A stretch of 17,607 nt of DNA from Chelonobacter sp006228105. GTDB taxonomy: Bacteria > Pseudomonadota > Gammaproteobacteria > Enterobacterales > Pasteurellaceae. Both the position numbers and the translations under genes were made by a program. The notes beneath the pieces were generated by a model. It was not told where the DNA came from and did no database searches. It was given only the letters and a program-made list of their open reading frames with translations. The stretch lies in assembly GCF_006228105.1 (NCBI RefSeq), contig NZ_VDHH01000155.1; one strand, written 5' to 3'. Below, one piece after another: positions 1 through 11,300 of the stretch (the first letter of the stretch is position 1; the number at the start of each line of letters is the position of its first letter).

Positions 1-61
1 AAAATAGTCTATAGCTCAAATTATAAACAAAGAACAACAGACCCTAACAAAGGATTAATAA

Positions 62-916
62 ATGTCTGCGCAAATTATTTCCGGCACACATATTGCAGCT
101 CAAATAAAAACCGAGATTGCAGAAAAAATCCGTGATCGTATACGTGAAGGTAAACGGCCGCCGGGGCTAGCTGTCATTTTAGTCGGTGCCGATCCGGCTT
201 CACAAGTCTATGTCGGCAGCAAACGCAAAACCTGTGCCGAGCTGGGCATTTATTCGCAATCTTACGATTTGCCTGCCGAAACAGACGAACAAACGCTATT
301 AGCACTCATCGAACAACTGAATAATAATACGCAAATTGATGGTATTTTAGTTCAACTGCCGTTGCCGGCACAAATCGACACCACAAAAGTGATTGAACGT
401 ATAACGCCGAGTAAGGATGTCGATGGGTTTCACCCATACAACGTCGGGCGCTTATGTCAGCGCATTCCTCTGCTACGCGCCTGCACCCCTTATGGTATCA
501 TCAAATTGTTGCAAACCACCGGCATCAATTTATATGAGCAGCATGCGGTGGTGGTTGGTGCATCCAATATTGTCGGACGACCAATGGCGCTAGAGCTACT
601 ACTGGCGGGCTGTACCGTCACGGTTACTCACCGCTTTACGCAAAATTTAGAGCAGCATATCCGCCAAGCTGATGTTTTGGTCGTTGCTGTCGGCAAACCG
701 CACTTTATTCCGGGCGATTGGATCAAAAAAGGCGCAACGGTTATTGATGTCGGGATAAACCGTACCGAAAATGGCTTAGTTGGTGATGTTGATTTTAATA
801 CTGCCAGCGAAAATGCAGCATTTATTACGCCAGTGCCCGGTGGCGTTGGGCCGATGACGGTTGCGATGTTGATGAGCAATACGTTGTATGCCTGCGAACA
901 CTGTCATGACCAATAA
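62..916 (+). CDS. folD: Bifunctional methylenetetrahydrofolate dehydrogenase / methenyltetrahydrofolate cyclohydrolase
   Basis: Cytoplasmic one-carbon enzyme that interconverts 5,10-methylene-, 5,10-methenyl- and 10-formyl-tetrahydrofolate using NADP. The 284-residue length is normal for the family. Active-site residues sit at the usual E. coli numbering: Tyr50 and Lys54 in YVGSK, Gln98 in VQLPLP and Asp121 in KDVDGFHP. The Rossmann dinucleotide loop GASNIVG is at 166-172. The C-terminal signature PVPGGVGPMT (257-266) closes the substrate pocket. The ATG is preceded by AAAGGA at 49-54 with a 7-base gap, which supports this start. The next gene begins 61 bases downstream on the same strand with its own strong ribosome site. 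No terminator is obvious between them, so read-through is possible. The call is certain. Confidence 0.98.
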   Translation: MSAQIISGTHIAAQIKTEIAEKIRDRIREGKRPPGLAVILVGADPASQVYVGSKRKTCAELGIYSQSYDLPAETDEQTLLALIEQLNNNTQIDGILVQLPLPAQIDTTKVIERITPSKDVDGFHPYNVGRLCQRIPLLRACTPYGIIKLLQTTGINLYEQHAVVVGASNIVGRPMALELLLAGCTVTVTHRFTQNLEQHIRQADVLVVAVGKPHFIPGDWIKKGATVIDVGINRTENGLVGDVDFNTASENAAFITPVPGGVGPMTVAMLMSNTLYACEHCHDQ

Positions 917-977
917 CGATTTTTATCGGGAAATCCTATCTCGGATTTCTATTCTAGTACTCTAAAAGGAGAAAGAT

Positions 978-1421
978 ATGTCTTTGAAAAAAACTATGTT
1001 ACTCGTTACTGCTTGCTCTACTGTATTAATCGCTTGCAGCCACTCCGCAGATAACCAAGTCGCTGTAAAAGATTATCAAGAACCTATTTTGGCAGCGAAA
1101 TGGATCGACTATCAATGTGAAAATGGTGTTGATCAAAAACAGGCAAAAGCTCGCTACCACTTTGGTGAAGCCACTGCAGTTGCGCAAGTGACTTTAGGCG
1201 AGGAAATTTTAACCATGGATTATGATGGTGATAAATCGAATCCAGAAACAACTGTCTTTAGTGTTGGTGATTACTCTTGGTCCATCAGTAATAACAGTGC
1301 AGGTCAAACCCCTGAAAAAGAGGGCAACGGCTTCCTGACCTTGACGAAAAACGACACAGTCAATGGCGCAACCGTTAAAGTCGATCAAATTTTGAAAAAA
1401 TCCTGCTTCCCGGCTAAATAA
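978..1421 (+). CDS. Small lipoprotein, possibly MliC-like lysozyme inhibitor fold
   Basis: A 147-residue exported lipoprotein. The N-terminus MSLKKTMLLVTACSTVLIAC has a charged start, a hydrophobic core and a lipobox L-I-A-C, with Cys20 as the lipidation site. Residue 21 is Ser rather than Asp, so outer-membrane sorting is expected. The mature part carries Cys47 in an aromatic-x-Cys motif (YQC), a strand-like RYHFG...AVAQVTLG segment, GDYSWSI, GFLTLTK, and a second Cys143 close to the end. This order resembles MliC/PliC-type inhibitors of c-type lysozyme, where a Tyr-x-Cys strand and a late cysteine form a disulfide. The match is by eye and loose, so the function is unproven. Start choice is clear: AAGGAGA at 966-972 lies 5 bases before the ATG. 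It converges with the OmpA-type lipoprotein gene across a shared terminator. Confidence 0.8.
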   Translation: MSLKKTMLLVTACSTVLIACSHSADNQVAVKDYQEPILAAKWIDYQCENGVDQKQAKARYHFGEATAVAQVTLGEEILTMDYDGDKSNPETTVFSVGDYSWSISNNSAGQTPEKEGNGFLTLTKNDTVNGATVKVDQILKKSCFPAK

Positions 1422-1446
1422 GCCTTAACATCAAGCCATACCATAT

Positions 1447-1480
1447 AATAAACCCTGCCATTATCATGACAGGGTTTATT
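1447..1480. terminator. Bidirectional intrinsic terminator
   Basis: An inverted repeat with an 11-bp outer stem (AATAAACCCTG / CAGGGTTTATT), one C·A mismatch, two further pairs and a 6-base loop. The + strand runs on into T-rich sequence (TTTATTTTA), and the - strand reads TTTATTATAT after the stem. It sits 25 bases after the + strand lipoprotein stop and 25 bases after the end of the convergent OmpA-type gene, so it can end both transcripts. Confidence 0.85.
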
Positions 1481-1505
1481 TTAAACGGAGCTTAGTAGCA
1501 ACCGC

Positions 1506-2252
1506 TTAGTTAGCCGAGATCACCACACGGCGATTAGGGCGCAGGCAGTCGCGCAATGCTTGCCCTTGTTCTGTTTCGCAAGCTACTACCTGATCAGCTT
1601 TACCACGCCCAACCGCTGTCACTTGATCAGCCGCAAAGCCTTTCGAAACCAAATAGGCTTTCACCGCATCGGCACGTTGTTGCGACAATGCTTGATTGTA
1701 GCTGTCCGAACCTAAGCGATCGGTATAGCCGTCCACAGTCACGCTTTTACTACCACTTTCAGTTAACCCACGCGCCACCTCATCAATCACTGATTTGCCT
1801 TTGGCACTCAAAGTTGCTGAATTAAAATCAAACAAGAAATCACCGGACAGTTCATACTGATTGTTACAGCCGGTTGGTTTCCAGAAGAACGATTGTGCAT
1901 CCATGTTTTTATCAAATAATACTTTAAATTGACAAATTTTATGTTCACCGTTTTGGCGGTAGTTGAACACATAATCCCATTCACGCACGGCGAATAAACC
2001 TTCACTAAAGTGCGGTCTGCCGATCAGATAATACAACTGATCTTTGTTCATGCCTTTTTCGATCATGCGCACGTTATCCCAGTTCGGCCAAATCCCATAC
2101 TGCGAACCGCTGAAATTCACACCGGCATCTTCTACTTTTGGCCACACTGGTTGATCAGTCGTGCCATCGGATTTAACATCGCTCAAACGACAGCCCGCTA
2201 ATGCGACTGCAACGGCCAGTGGTAGCGCATACTTCACTAACTTTAATTTCAT
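1506..2252 (-). CDS. tpgA: TpgA-type lipoprotein: BamE-like (SmpA/OmlA) plus OmpA peptidoglycan-binding domain
   Basis: A 248-residue outer-membrane lipoprotein expected to face the periplasm and hold peptidoglycan. The signal peptide ends in the lipobox L-A-G-C (Cys21). Residues about 60-115 match the SmpA/OmlA (BamE-like) pattern: an I-x-K-G-M-x-K-x-Q-L-x-x-L-I-G-x-P stretch and REWDYVF. Residues about 136-246 form an OmpA C-terminal domain (FDFNSATLS, VDGYTDRLGS, RPNRRVVIS). Asp178 and Arg193 are 15 residues apart, the spacing of the diaminopimelate-binding pair in OmpA proteins. Four other cysteines could form two disulfides. In Acinetobacter, TpgA of this architecture is encoded beside the trimeric adhesin AtaA and links it to peptidoglycan. 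Here the gene starts 64 bases after the adhesin stop on the same strand, which supports the same role. AAGGAA at 2261-2266 lies 8 bases before the ATG. The domains are certain; the tpgA assignment rests on architecture and context. Confidence 0.85.
   Translation of the reverse strand: MKLKLVKYALPLAVAVALAGCRLSDVKSDGTTDQPVWPKVEDAGVNFSGSQYGIWPNWDNVRMIEKGMNKDQLYYLIGRPHFSEGLFAVREWDYVFNYRQNGEHKICQFKVLFDKNMDAQSFFWKPTGCNNQYELSGDFLFDFNSATLSAKGKSVIDEVARGLTESGSKSVTVDGYTDRLGSDSYNQALSQQRADAVKAYLVSKGFAADQVTAVGRGKADQVVACETEQGQALRDCLRPNRRVVISAN
2008..2016 (+). repeat. Haemophilus-type DNA uptake signal inside the tpgA-like gene
   Basis: Exact AAGTGCGGT core, extended to AAAGTGCGGTC. It lies in the BamE-like part of the gene, antisense to its coding direction. 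Confidence 0.85.
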
Positions 2253-2273
2253 CTCACCATTTCCTTTTTGTTG

Positions 2274-2307
2274 ACCGCACTTTGCACCACGTTGTCCAAA
2301 GTGCGGT
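2274..2307. terminator. Inverted pair of uptake signals between adhesin and tpgA-like gene
   Basis: ACCGCACTTTG and CAAAGTGCGGT form a perfect 11-bp stem around a 12-base loop. Paired uptake signals often act as terminators in Haemophilus. On the - strand, however, the stem is followed by CAACAAAAAGG with no U-tract. It is therefore a weak terminator, an attenuator or a transcript-end stabiliser that could let some transcription pass from the adhesin into the lipoprotein gene. It accounts for two of the 14 uptake signals (2274-2282 - and 2299-2307 +). Confidence 0.6.
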
Positions 2308-2316
2308 TAAGATTTA

Positions 2317-5300
2317 TTACCACTGATAACCAACGCTGACAGAACCACCGGCATCACCTTGACTGGTTGACATACCGGTCAGTTTCACCCCGATTTTGCC
2401 ATTGTCAGAGATTCTGGAGACACCGATAGCCAACGCATTTTCACCGCGATAAGTACCTGCGCCGACAGAAACCATGGATTTACCCGGCAAGTAGGCTTGG
2501 TAGAGACCGGCGGTTGCCAACGCTCCGGCGATACCGGCTCTGGCACTCTTATCAACTTCATTGATACGTCTGTTCAGGTTATTCCCCATCGCTTGGACTT
2601 GTCCGAAGTTGACCGCATCACCCGCTTCTGTTGCATTAGCCACATTGCTGATTTTGGTGCCCGCTGCATTAATACCGCTGGTCGTCAAGCTAGGGCCATT
2701 GCCACCACCCGTAGTCAAGCCGTTGCTGTTCATCACCGTCCCACCGGTGGTAACACGGCTGAATTCCGGAGTATCGGTCATGCTGATGGTCAGGTTATTA
2801 CCACTCACAGAAGTGCTGATGTTTTTACCATCACCTTTCACGTTGACGGTATTACCCAGTTTCGCATCATAGCTGCCACTATCACCAGTAAAGGTAATTG
2901 GTTTAACAATCTCTTGGTTGAAGTAATTCAATGCTCCACCGACACTGTTGGCGGTGACTGTCGAACCGTCAGTTTTAGTGATGGTATAAGTCGGAGCCGT
3001 CACCGTACCGTCAGGGTTAACTTTCGCGCCATCGCCCAATGCCTTAGCAACAGATTGGGCAACATCATGCACTTGGCCACCGTTGACAGCTTGTTGGCTA
3101 CCTGCGGCAATGCTGCCGGCTTTCACCCCATCAATCACGGTATTGCCTGCATTGATACCCTGGTTGTCGATCTTGACGGTATCACCGAACTTGGCACTGG
3201 CAACCTCCACATCATTGGCTAATGCCACCGTGATATTACCCTTGGCATCCACTTGCGTCATGATGTTTTTGCCGCCATCAAATTTGCTGAAGTCGGTATT
3301 GCTGTCCGCACCTTTCACATTCACCGTTGATCCCAGCTTAGCCGTATAGGTATCACCGCTGTTGGCACCAAATTTCAGACCATTATCAACTAAGTCGCTA
3401 GTGGCGTTTTTGATAGCATTATGCACATCGCCACCGTTCACTGCATCGGTACTGGTTGCACTGATATCACCCGATGCCACATTGGTGATCTTAGTTCCTG
3501 CCGCATCAATTCCGGCTTTCGTCACACTCGGACCACCTGCGATGGTTAAGCCATCGTTGTTGATGGTGGTATCGCCCGCTTTAACGCTGTCCACCTTCAG
3601 ATCTTTGGCGGTAGCAACATTATACGTCGTACTGCCGTCACTGTTGGTTGTCGGGGTAACCACAATATTGTCACCCGCAGTGACCGTCGTTTTGGCAGCA
3701 GTTGCCGCTTTATCCAACTGATTAATGGCGTCGTTGACACTGGTCACCGGCTTGCCGGCAACATTCATCGCCGTATCATCCAGTTGTGCCACGGTTTTAC
3801 CTTCACCATCCACCACTTTAACCGTGCCGGTAGTGCTGACGCCATCTTTGCCGACGCTGGCCAAGGTTGTGCCGTCTGCACCTTTAACGCTCATACCGTC
3901 CACGCCGTAGCTGGCGGTACGGCCATCGTCGTTGGTCACGGTCGTACCGGCACCATTCAACACCGTGGTGTTACCATTGGCATCCTTGCCGACCGTCACG
4001 CTGTCCAAGCCGCTCAGATCTTTTGCCAACGCCACACGAATCAGCCCATTGTCCACTTGGGTCATGATGTTTTTACCGGCATCAAATTTGTTGAAGTCGG
4101 TATTTTCATCTGCCCCTTTCACGGTCACGGTGCTGCCCAGTTTCGCAGTGTGGTTGCTGCCGGTGTTGGCGGCAAAGATCAAGCCTTTGTCAGTTAAACC
4201 GCTGATCGCATCCGCCACTTGCCCTTCGGTTGCGGCAGTATTGCTGCCGGTATAGGTTTTGCTGTTGTCCCATGTAGTATTGGTTAAACCGCTCACCGTT
4301 CCTTTGGCACCATCAATCACCACCGGATTGGCGCTACCTACTGTGGCTTTATCCGCCCCGTAAGTGCTGGTGTTGGTGCCGTCGGTGACGGTTGTGCCGG
4401 CTGCTGCCACCGTAGTGGTATTGCCAGCCGCATCTTTCACCACCGTACCCGCTGCCGTGGTTGTCGTGCTATTGCCCGCTGCATCTTTAATGGTATCGCC
4501 GGTTGCACCATAGGTCGCGCTGTTGCCTGCCGCATCTTTCACTTCGGTTCCGGCAGCCGTCAGTTTGGTGACATTGCCCGCTCCGTCATCAGCCGTTACG
4601 CTGGTGGCAGTAATATCCTTAAAGGTCGGGCTCTCTTTCATGCTCACGGTCACTGTGGTTTTACCTTCCGCATCTTGTGTCACGTTAGTTGCCAAGTTGG
4701 TGGTGACGGTATCAGTTGCATTACCTGCCACAATCGCCAACTCTTTACCCAATTTATGGGTTTTAACGTCTGCGTTATCAGCATTGACTTTAAAGCCGCT
4801 ATTGGTCAATCCTGTGACCGCACTTTGCAGATCAGCCACATTCACCGCATTGGTCAACACCGCACCTGCTGCATCACCCAAAGCCGTATCGCCCAAACCG
4901 CTCTTCACATTGGTCAATTGCACCGGCGTTGTGCTGCCTGTGCCGCCCAAGGTCACACTGTCTTTCTTAGTCGGATCATCATACTGCACCGCATTGTCTG
5001 CTTTCGCCAACGATTCGGTCACCTTATCACTCAACTTCAGCTTGATGCCTTGGTCTGCTGCGGTTGTCTCAATTTGATCCGCCGTACCGGTCACCGACAA
5101 TGTTTGTGTTTTCAGGTTAACATTACCGGTACCGCTGTCGCCTGCGGTATTCAGTGCGACCGCATCGACCGTTGTCGTTAACTGATCATCCACATATTTT
5201 TTATTCGCGGCATCACCATCTGCGGTTGGTGCAACCAAACCAGTGACTTTGCCGGCACCAATCGTCACCGGATTGTCACCACTGGTCACAAATGTTGGTG

Positions 5301-8300
5301 CGGTCACCGTGCCGGTAAAGGTCGGTGCATTTTTCATGCTCACGGTCACTGTGGTTTTACCGCTGGCGGCATCTTGCTCCACTTTCGTCAGCAAGTTGTC
5401 GCTTGAGGTAGCATCGGTGGTGTTACCCGCCACGATTGCCAGTTCGTTGCCCAGTTTGTGGGTTTGTACCCCGCCTTGGTCTGCGTTGACTTTGATACCA
5501 CTGTTGGTGATGCCGGTAATTTGATTGTTCAAATCCCCTGCATTCACTGCTTTGTAGGCATTCGCCGGATCAGTAATATCGCCTGCGCTGGCCACATTGT
5601 TCAACACCGTACCACCACTCATCGGCGTAAATGTGCCATCGGCATTTTTAGTCACCGGCGTACCGGTGGTGCCCGCCAAGGTCACACTGTCTTTATTCGG
5701 TGTGCCGTCTGCGTTTTTGTCGTATTTGACCGCAAAGCTGTCAGCCGTTTGTTGCGCACTGTTCAACTGGTTCAACGCTGTGTTGACATTGGTAATATCA
5801 TTGCCGTCGTTGTCTTTCACTGTAATCGGCGTGCTGTCCAAAGAAGCAACTTCGTTACCGTCCTTGTCTTTGATCACCAGACCGTTAGCACCGTAAGTGC
5901 TGGTATTGGTGCCGTCGGTGACGGTTGTGCCGGCTGCCGTCAGTTTGGTGACATTGCCCGCTCCGTCATCAGCCGTTACGCTGGTGGCAGTAATATCCTT
6001 AAAGGTCGGGCTCTCTTTCATGCTCACGGTCACTGTGGTTTTACCGCTGGCGGCATCTTGCTCAACTTTCGTCAGCAAGTTGTCGCTTGAGGTAGCATCG
6101 GTGGTGTTACCCGCCACGATTGCCAGCTCGTTGCCCAGTTTGTGGGTTTGAACCCCGCCTTGGTCTGCGTTGACTTTAAAGCCGCTATCAGTCAAGCCTG
6201 TGACCGCACTTTGCAGATCAGCCACATTCACCGCATTGGTCAACACCGCACCCGTAGCATCGCCCAAAACCGTATCGCCCAAGCCGCTCTTCACATTGGT
6301 GATTTGGTTGCCACCATTGTTCAAGCCGTCTTTGGTCAGGCTGACCGGGTTACCTGCGGTACCATTGTTGATGGTCAAGCCGTTGGTGGTGAGTTCACTG
6401 TCGCCAACCGTGACTTTTTCCAATCCGGTCAGGTTTTTCGCCAGTTTGACGGTGATCGAACCGTCTTCCGCACCCACCGTACCGATGTTGTTATCGGTCA
6501 ATTGATCCGCAGCTGCACCGCCTTTCACGCTCAGCACGTCAGTCGGTTTGCGTTTCACGGTCACCGCTGTGTTGTCGCCTTGGTATTGCGTTTCGGTGTT
6601 TTGAATCGCCGTATACACATCGCCGCCGTTGACTGCGTCGGTGCTGCCATCTGCCACTGTGCCTGAACCGACATTGGTGATCTTGTCACCGCCCACATCC
6701 AAGCCATCGGCTGTGCTGGTCAACGTGGTGTTATTGGTGGTATCACCAATTTTCACGCTGCTGAATTCCGGTGTGGCCGAAGTGGCAATCGATACTTTTT
6801 GTCCATCTTGAGTAATGACAATATTTTTACCGGCATCAATGGTCACGGTATCCTCAGCTTTCACTGCCGTGACCGCACTTCCATTGGCGGTGCCGTCCGA
6901 TTGAGAAGTCGTGACGTTCCAGCCTTTTTGCAAGGTTTCAATATTTTGATTGGTGGCAAACAACTGGCTGCCGTTGACTGCATCCGTGCTGTTCGCACTC
7001 AGATCTCCCGCCTTGACATTGGTCAACTGCACCGGCGTTGTGCTGTCTGTGCCACCCAAGGTTACTTTATCTTTCACAGCCGGATCATCATACTGCACCG
7101 CATTGTCTGCTTTTGCCAGCGAATCGGTCACTTTGCTGCTCAGTTTCAGGGTAACGCCTTGTTCTGATGCCGTGCTTTCGATTTGGTCGGTGGTGCCGTT
7201 AATCGCTAAAGATTGGGTCTTCAGATTCACACTGCCTGTCCCCGTGTCGCCTGCTGTGTTCAGGGTTACCGCACCTACTGCGTCGCCAACTTTGCCGTCA
7301 ACATAATCTTTGTTGGTGGCATCACTGCCAGCTGTCGGGGCAACCAAACCAGTGACTTTACCATCACCAATCGTCACCGGATTGTCACCACTGGCCACAA
7401 AGGTTGGTGCGGTCACCGTGCCGGTAAAGGTCGGTGCATTTTTCATGCTCACCGTCACCGTGGTTTTACCTTGCGCATCTTGCTCAACTTTGGTTGCCAA
7501 GTTGTCGCTTGAAGTCTCCGTGGCATTACCCGCCACAATCGCCAGCTCATTGCCCAATTTATGGGTTTTAACGTCTGCATTATCGGCATTGACTTTAAAG
7601 CCGCTATCGGTCAAGCCTGTGACCGCACTTTGAAGGTCAGCCACATTCACCGCATTGGTCAACACTGCGCCACTGGCATTACCCAAGGTTGTGCCGTCCA
7701 AACCGCTCTTCAGATTGGTGATCTTATCATCGCCCACATCCAAGCCGTTGGCTGTGCTGGTCAGCGTGGTGTTATTGGTGGTATCACCAATTTTCACGCT
7801 GGTGAATTCCGGATTCTCCGCTAATTGAATTTGCACGGCTCCGGTGGTTTTATCCGTAATCGTTTGGATATTTTTTCCGCTGTATGTGCCTGCTGTCGCC
7901 GCATCCGTTGAGAGCGCTGTCAGGTTGCCATCAGTTGCACCGTAGATCTTCAGGGTTTCACCTAATTTACGCTCAACATCGCTCGTGCCATCTGCTGCTA
8001 CACGGCTGTTGCCGGCAAAAGTCAGTGGTTTCGCTGCTGCGCCTGCCACTTCATTCAATTGCGCCACATTCACCGCATCGGTATCCGCTGTGCCGGTAGC
8101 AACATTGCTGATTTTGTTGCCGCCATTGTCCAAACCGTCTTTGGTCAGACTGACCGCACTGCCGCCTGTAGTGCCGTTTTGGATGGTCAAGCCGTTGGTG
8201 GTAAGTTCACTGTCGCCAACCGTGACTTTTTCCAATCCGGTCAGGTTTTTCGCCAGTTTCACCGCAATCGAGCCATCTGCATTGCCTACAGTACCGATGT

Positions 8301-11300
8301 TGTTATCGGTTAAATCGGTTGCTCCGCCAGTAATGCTCAACACCTCAGCCGGTTTGCGAGTTACGGTCACGGTGGTGTTATCACCTTGATATTGACTTGC
8401 GGTGCCTTGAATCGCCGTATACACATCGCCGCCATTCACTGCGTCGGTGCTGTCCGCGGCTACCGTGCCTGAACCGACATTGGTGATCTTGTCACCGCCC
8501 ACACTCAAGCCATCGGCTGTGCTGGTCAACGTGGTGTTATTGGTGGCATCGCCAATTTTCACGCTGGTGAATTCCGGATTATCAGAAGTGGCAATGGTTA
8601 ATGTTTTGCCGTCTTGAGTTACCAAGATATTTTTGCCGTCTTTAAATGTCACCGTATCATTCGGTGCAACATTTTCTGCGGTCGTGTCATTGGCTTGCAC
8701 ATTCCAACCTGCATTCGCAACCTCGCTAACCGCTTTCAACTGGTCTTCTGTTGCTGCTTGCCCGCTGGTGATGTTGGCTGCATCAAAGGTAGTATTGGTC
8801 AAACCGCCAACAGTACCGGTTTCGCCATTGATCGTCACCGGTTTGCCTGTGGTTGCATTGCCAATAGTAACGGTATTCGCCAATGCCAACTGCGCACCAC
8901 CGGCAATCGTTGTACTGGTGATGTTGCTATCGCCTTTCACATTGATGGTGTCGCCCAAGGCATATTTATTGCTGCCCTCGGTGCCACCAAAATTAATGCC
9001 TTTGGCAATATTGGCCGCATTGGTTGCTACATTTTGGTTGGTTGTAAACAATTGAGAACCATTCACCGCTTGTTTACTATCGGCAGACAATTCTGCTGGC
9101 GCTACGTTATTGATGGTAACACCACTGCTGGTATCGCCGTTAGCACCCACCAACGTCACTGAGTTTGTTGCTGCGAATTGGTCACCATTAGAGGCATTGC
9201 CACCTGCGGCGGTATTGCTGTTGCTGTAGCGGATCGCACCCGGTGCGGCTTCCACGGTCACTACGCTATTGCCGTCTGCACCTTGTGCAACCGTAACCTG
9301 CGTGCTTTCTTCATTGCCGGAAACAAAGTCCACCCGCTTACCGGCGGCCACATTGCCCACTTTGGCGGCGGTGATATCGTTACCGATTTCCCAGCCACCA
9401 GCAACTTTATTCAGTTGCGAAACATTGACCGCATCATCATCATTCACGCCGTCTGCCACGTTGGTGATCGGTAAGCCGCCTGCATCAATGCCAGCACTGG
9501 TAATCGTCACTTTATCGCCAACCGATAGGCTTTCGGTTTCGACATCGGTTAATCCGGCTAGGTTTTTCGCCAGTTTCACTGTGATCGAACCGTCTGTTGC
9601 ACCTACAGTACCGATATTACCATCGGTCAATTGATCCGCAGCTGCACCACCTTTCACACTCAACACTTCAGCCGGTTTGCGTGTCACCGTCACCGCAACA
9701 TTATCCCCTTGATATTGGGTTTCCAGATTGGTAATGGCATTTTTCACATCGCCGATGTTGGCAGCGTTGGTGAGGGTATCACCTGCGGCATCTGCCAAGG
9801 TTGTGCCGTCAACACCGCTCTTCACAGCGGTGATTTGTTGGTTACCTGCATTGATACCGGTTTGGCTGATGCTTGGGCTGTTTGCCAAAGGTGTGCCGTT
9901 GGTTTCAGTAAAGCTTAAGCCTTTAGCACCATAAACGGCTGTGTTGGTACCATCAGTCGCCACCACCGACACCGGATCGCCCAGTTTAGCCGGTTTGATT
10001 GCCACCGATGTATTGCCGCTAACCACGTCCAAACCGTCTTTATCCAGCTTGTTGTTGTTGATGGTAAGGCTGCCTGTTGCGCCAAGGTTGACATCTTTTG
10101 CCAGTTTTACCGTCAAGGTATCTGCGCCATTTGAAACAACGCCGATATTGTTGTCGGTAAGATTGGCTTCGGTGGTATTGCCGCCTTTAACATTTAAGGT
10201 TTCGCCGAGTTTACGGGTGGCGTTGTCACCGCTGTCACCGGCAAAAACAAGACCTTTGCTGGCAATATCTTCAGAGGCTGTCACGCCTTTGGCAATATCT
10301 TCCTTGGTCTTATCGGTTAAGTCCAGCGCATAATCGGTAACGTTAGTGGTGGTATTTTTATCACCCGCAGTCACTTTAACCGCACTTGTCGTTGCTGCCG
10401 ATACCGTGGTGCCGTCGGCATTCACGGTGTATTCGGTGTTCACGCCGCTGGTTGTTGAGGTTACGCTGGCCACATTGGTGCCTTTGACTACGCTACTGGT
10501 TTTAGCCGCATCTTGTACCGCTTTCAACTGGCTATAGTTAACCGCATCCGCATCTGCTGTACCCGCAGTAACATTGGTGATTTTTTGATTACCCGCATTG
10601 ATGCCATCTGTTGCGCTCATGCTTGGGCCACCATTGCCGGTGCTGATGGTTGGAGCCGTAATAGTTGTGGCATTAACACTAGTAAAGGTTGGTGTCATGC
10701 TGGTGGCAACTTTTATCCCACCATTATCATTGGTGATCAGAATATTGTCGCCATTAACAAAATTCAACGTGGTGTTGTCTTTGTTGATTGTCGCTGCTGT
10801 TGCGCCGTTCACCTGCGCAGTCCAAGATTGAAGTGCGTCATCGGCTTTAGCAATACTATCTTTGGTTGCTTGCGAGAGATCCACTTTGTAGTTGGTGATA
10901 TTGGTGGTACCGTCTTTCGGATCGGCCGTCACTGTAACCGCACTTGTCGCTGCTGATACTGTGGTGCCATCGGCATTCACGGTATAGACTGCTTGACCAT
11001 TGACACCATCTGTTTTCACCACACTGGTCACATTAGTTCCATTTGTCACTTCGGTTTTTGCTGCTTTAATCGCCTCGTGTACGGTATTTTTATTGGTATC
11101 ACCAATATTGGTCATGGTGATTGTGCCATCAGCCGCCAAAGCCGCATTGCCGCCTAAAATACCGACTGCGGTAGTGGCAACATTACCCAAGGTGACATTA
11201 GTGGCATACAACTGGCTGCCGTTAATCGCATCGGTGCTGCTTGAACTAATACGCCCCGCCGCCACATTGGTCAGCGTACGCTCTTTACCAGCATCACCCA

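Noticed and set aside
917..977. Separate promoter between folD and the small lipoprotein gene
   Set aside because: The 61-base gap has AT-rich stretches but no convincing -35/-10 pair. A promoter there is possible but I cannot support it.
4345..8560. CRISPR-like array from regularly spaced repeats
   Set aside because: The repeats are in-frame coding modules of variable length and spacing, with no constant 25-40-base repeat separated by unique spacers and no cas genes.
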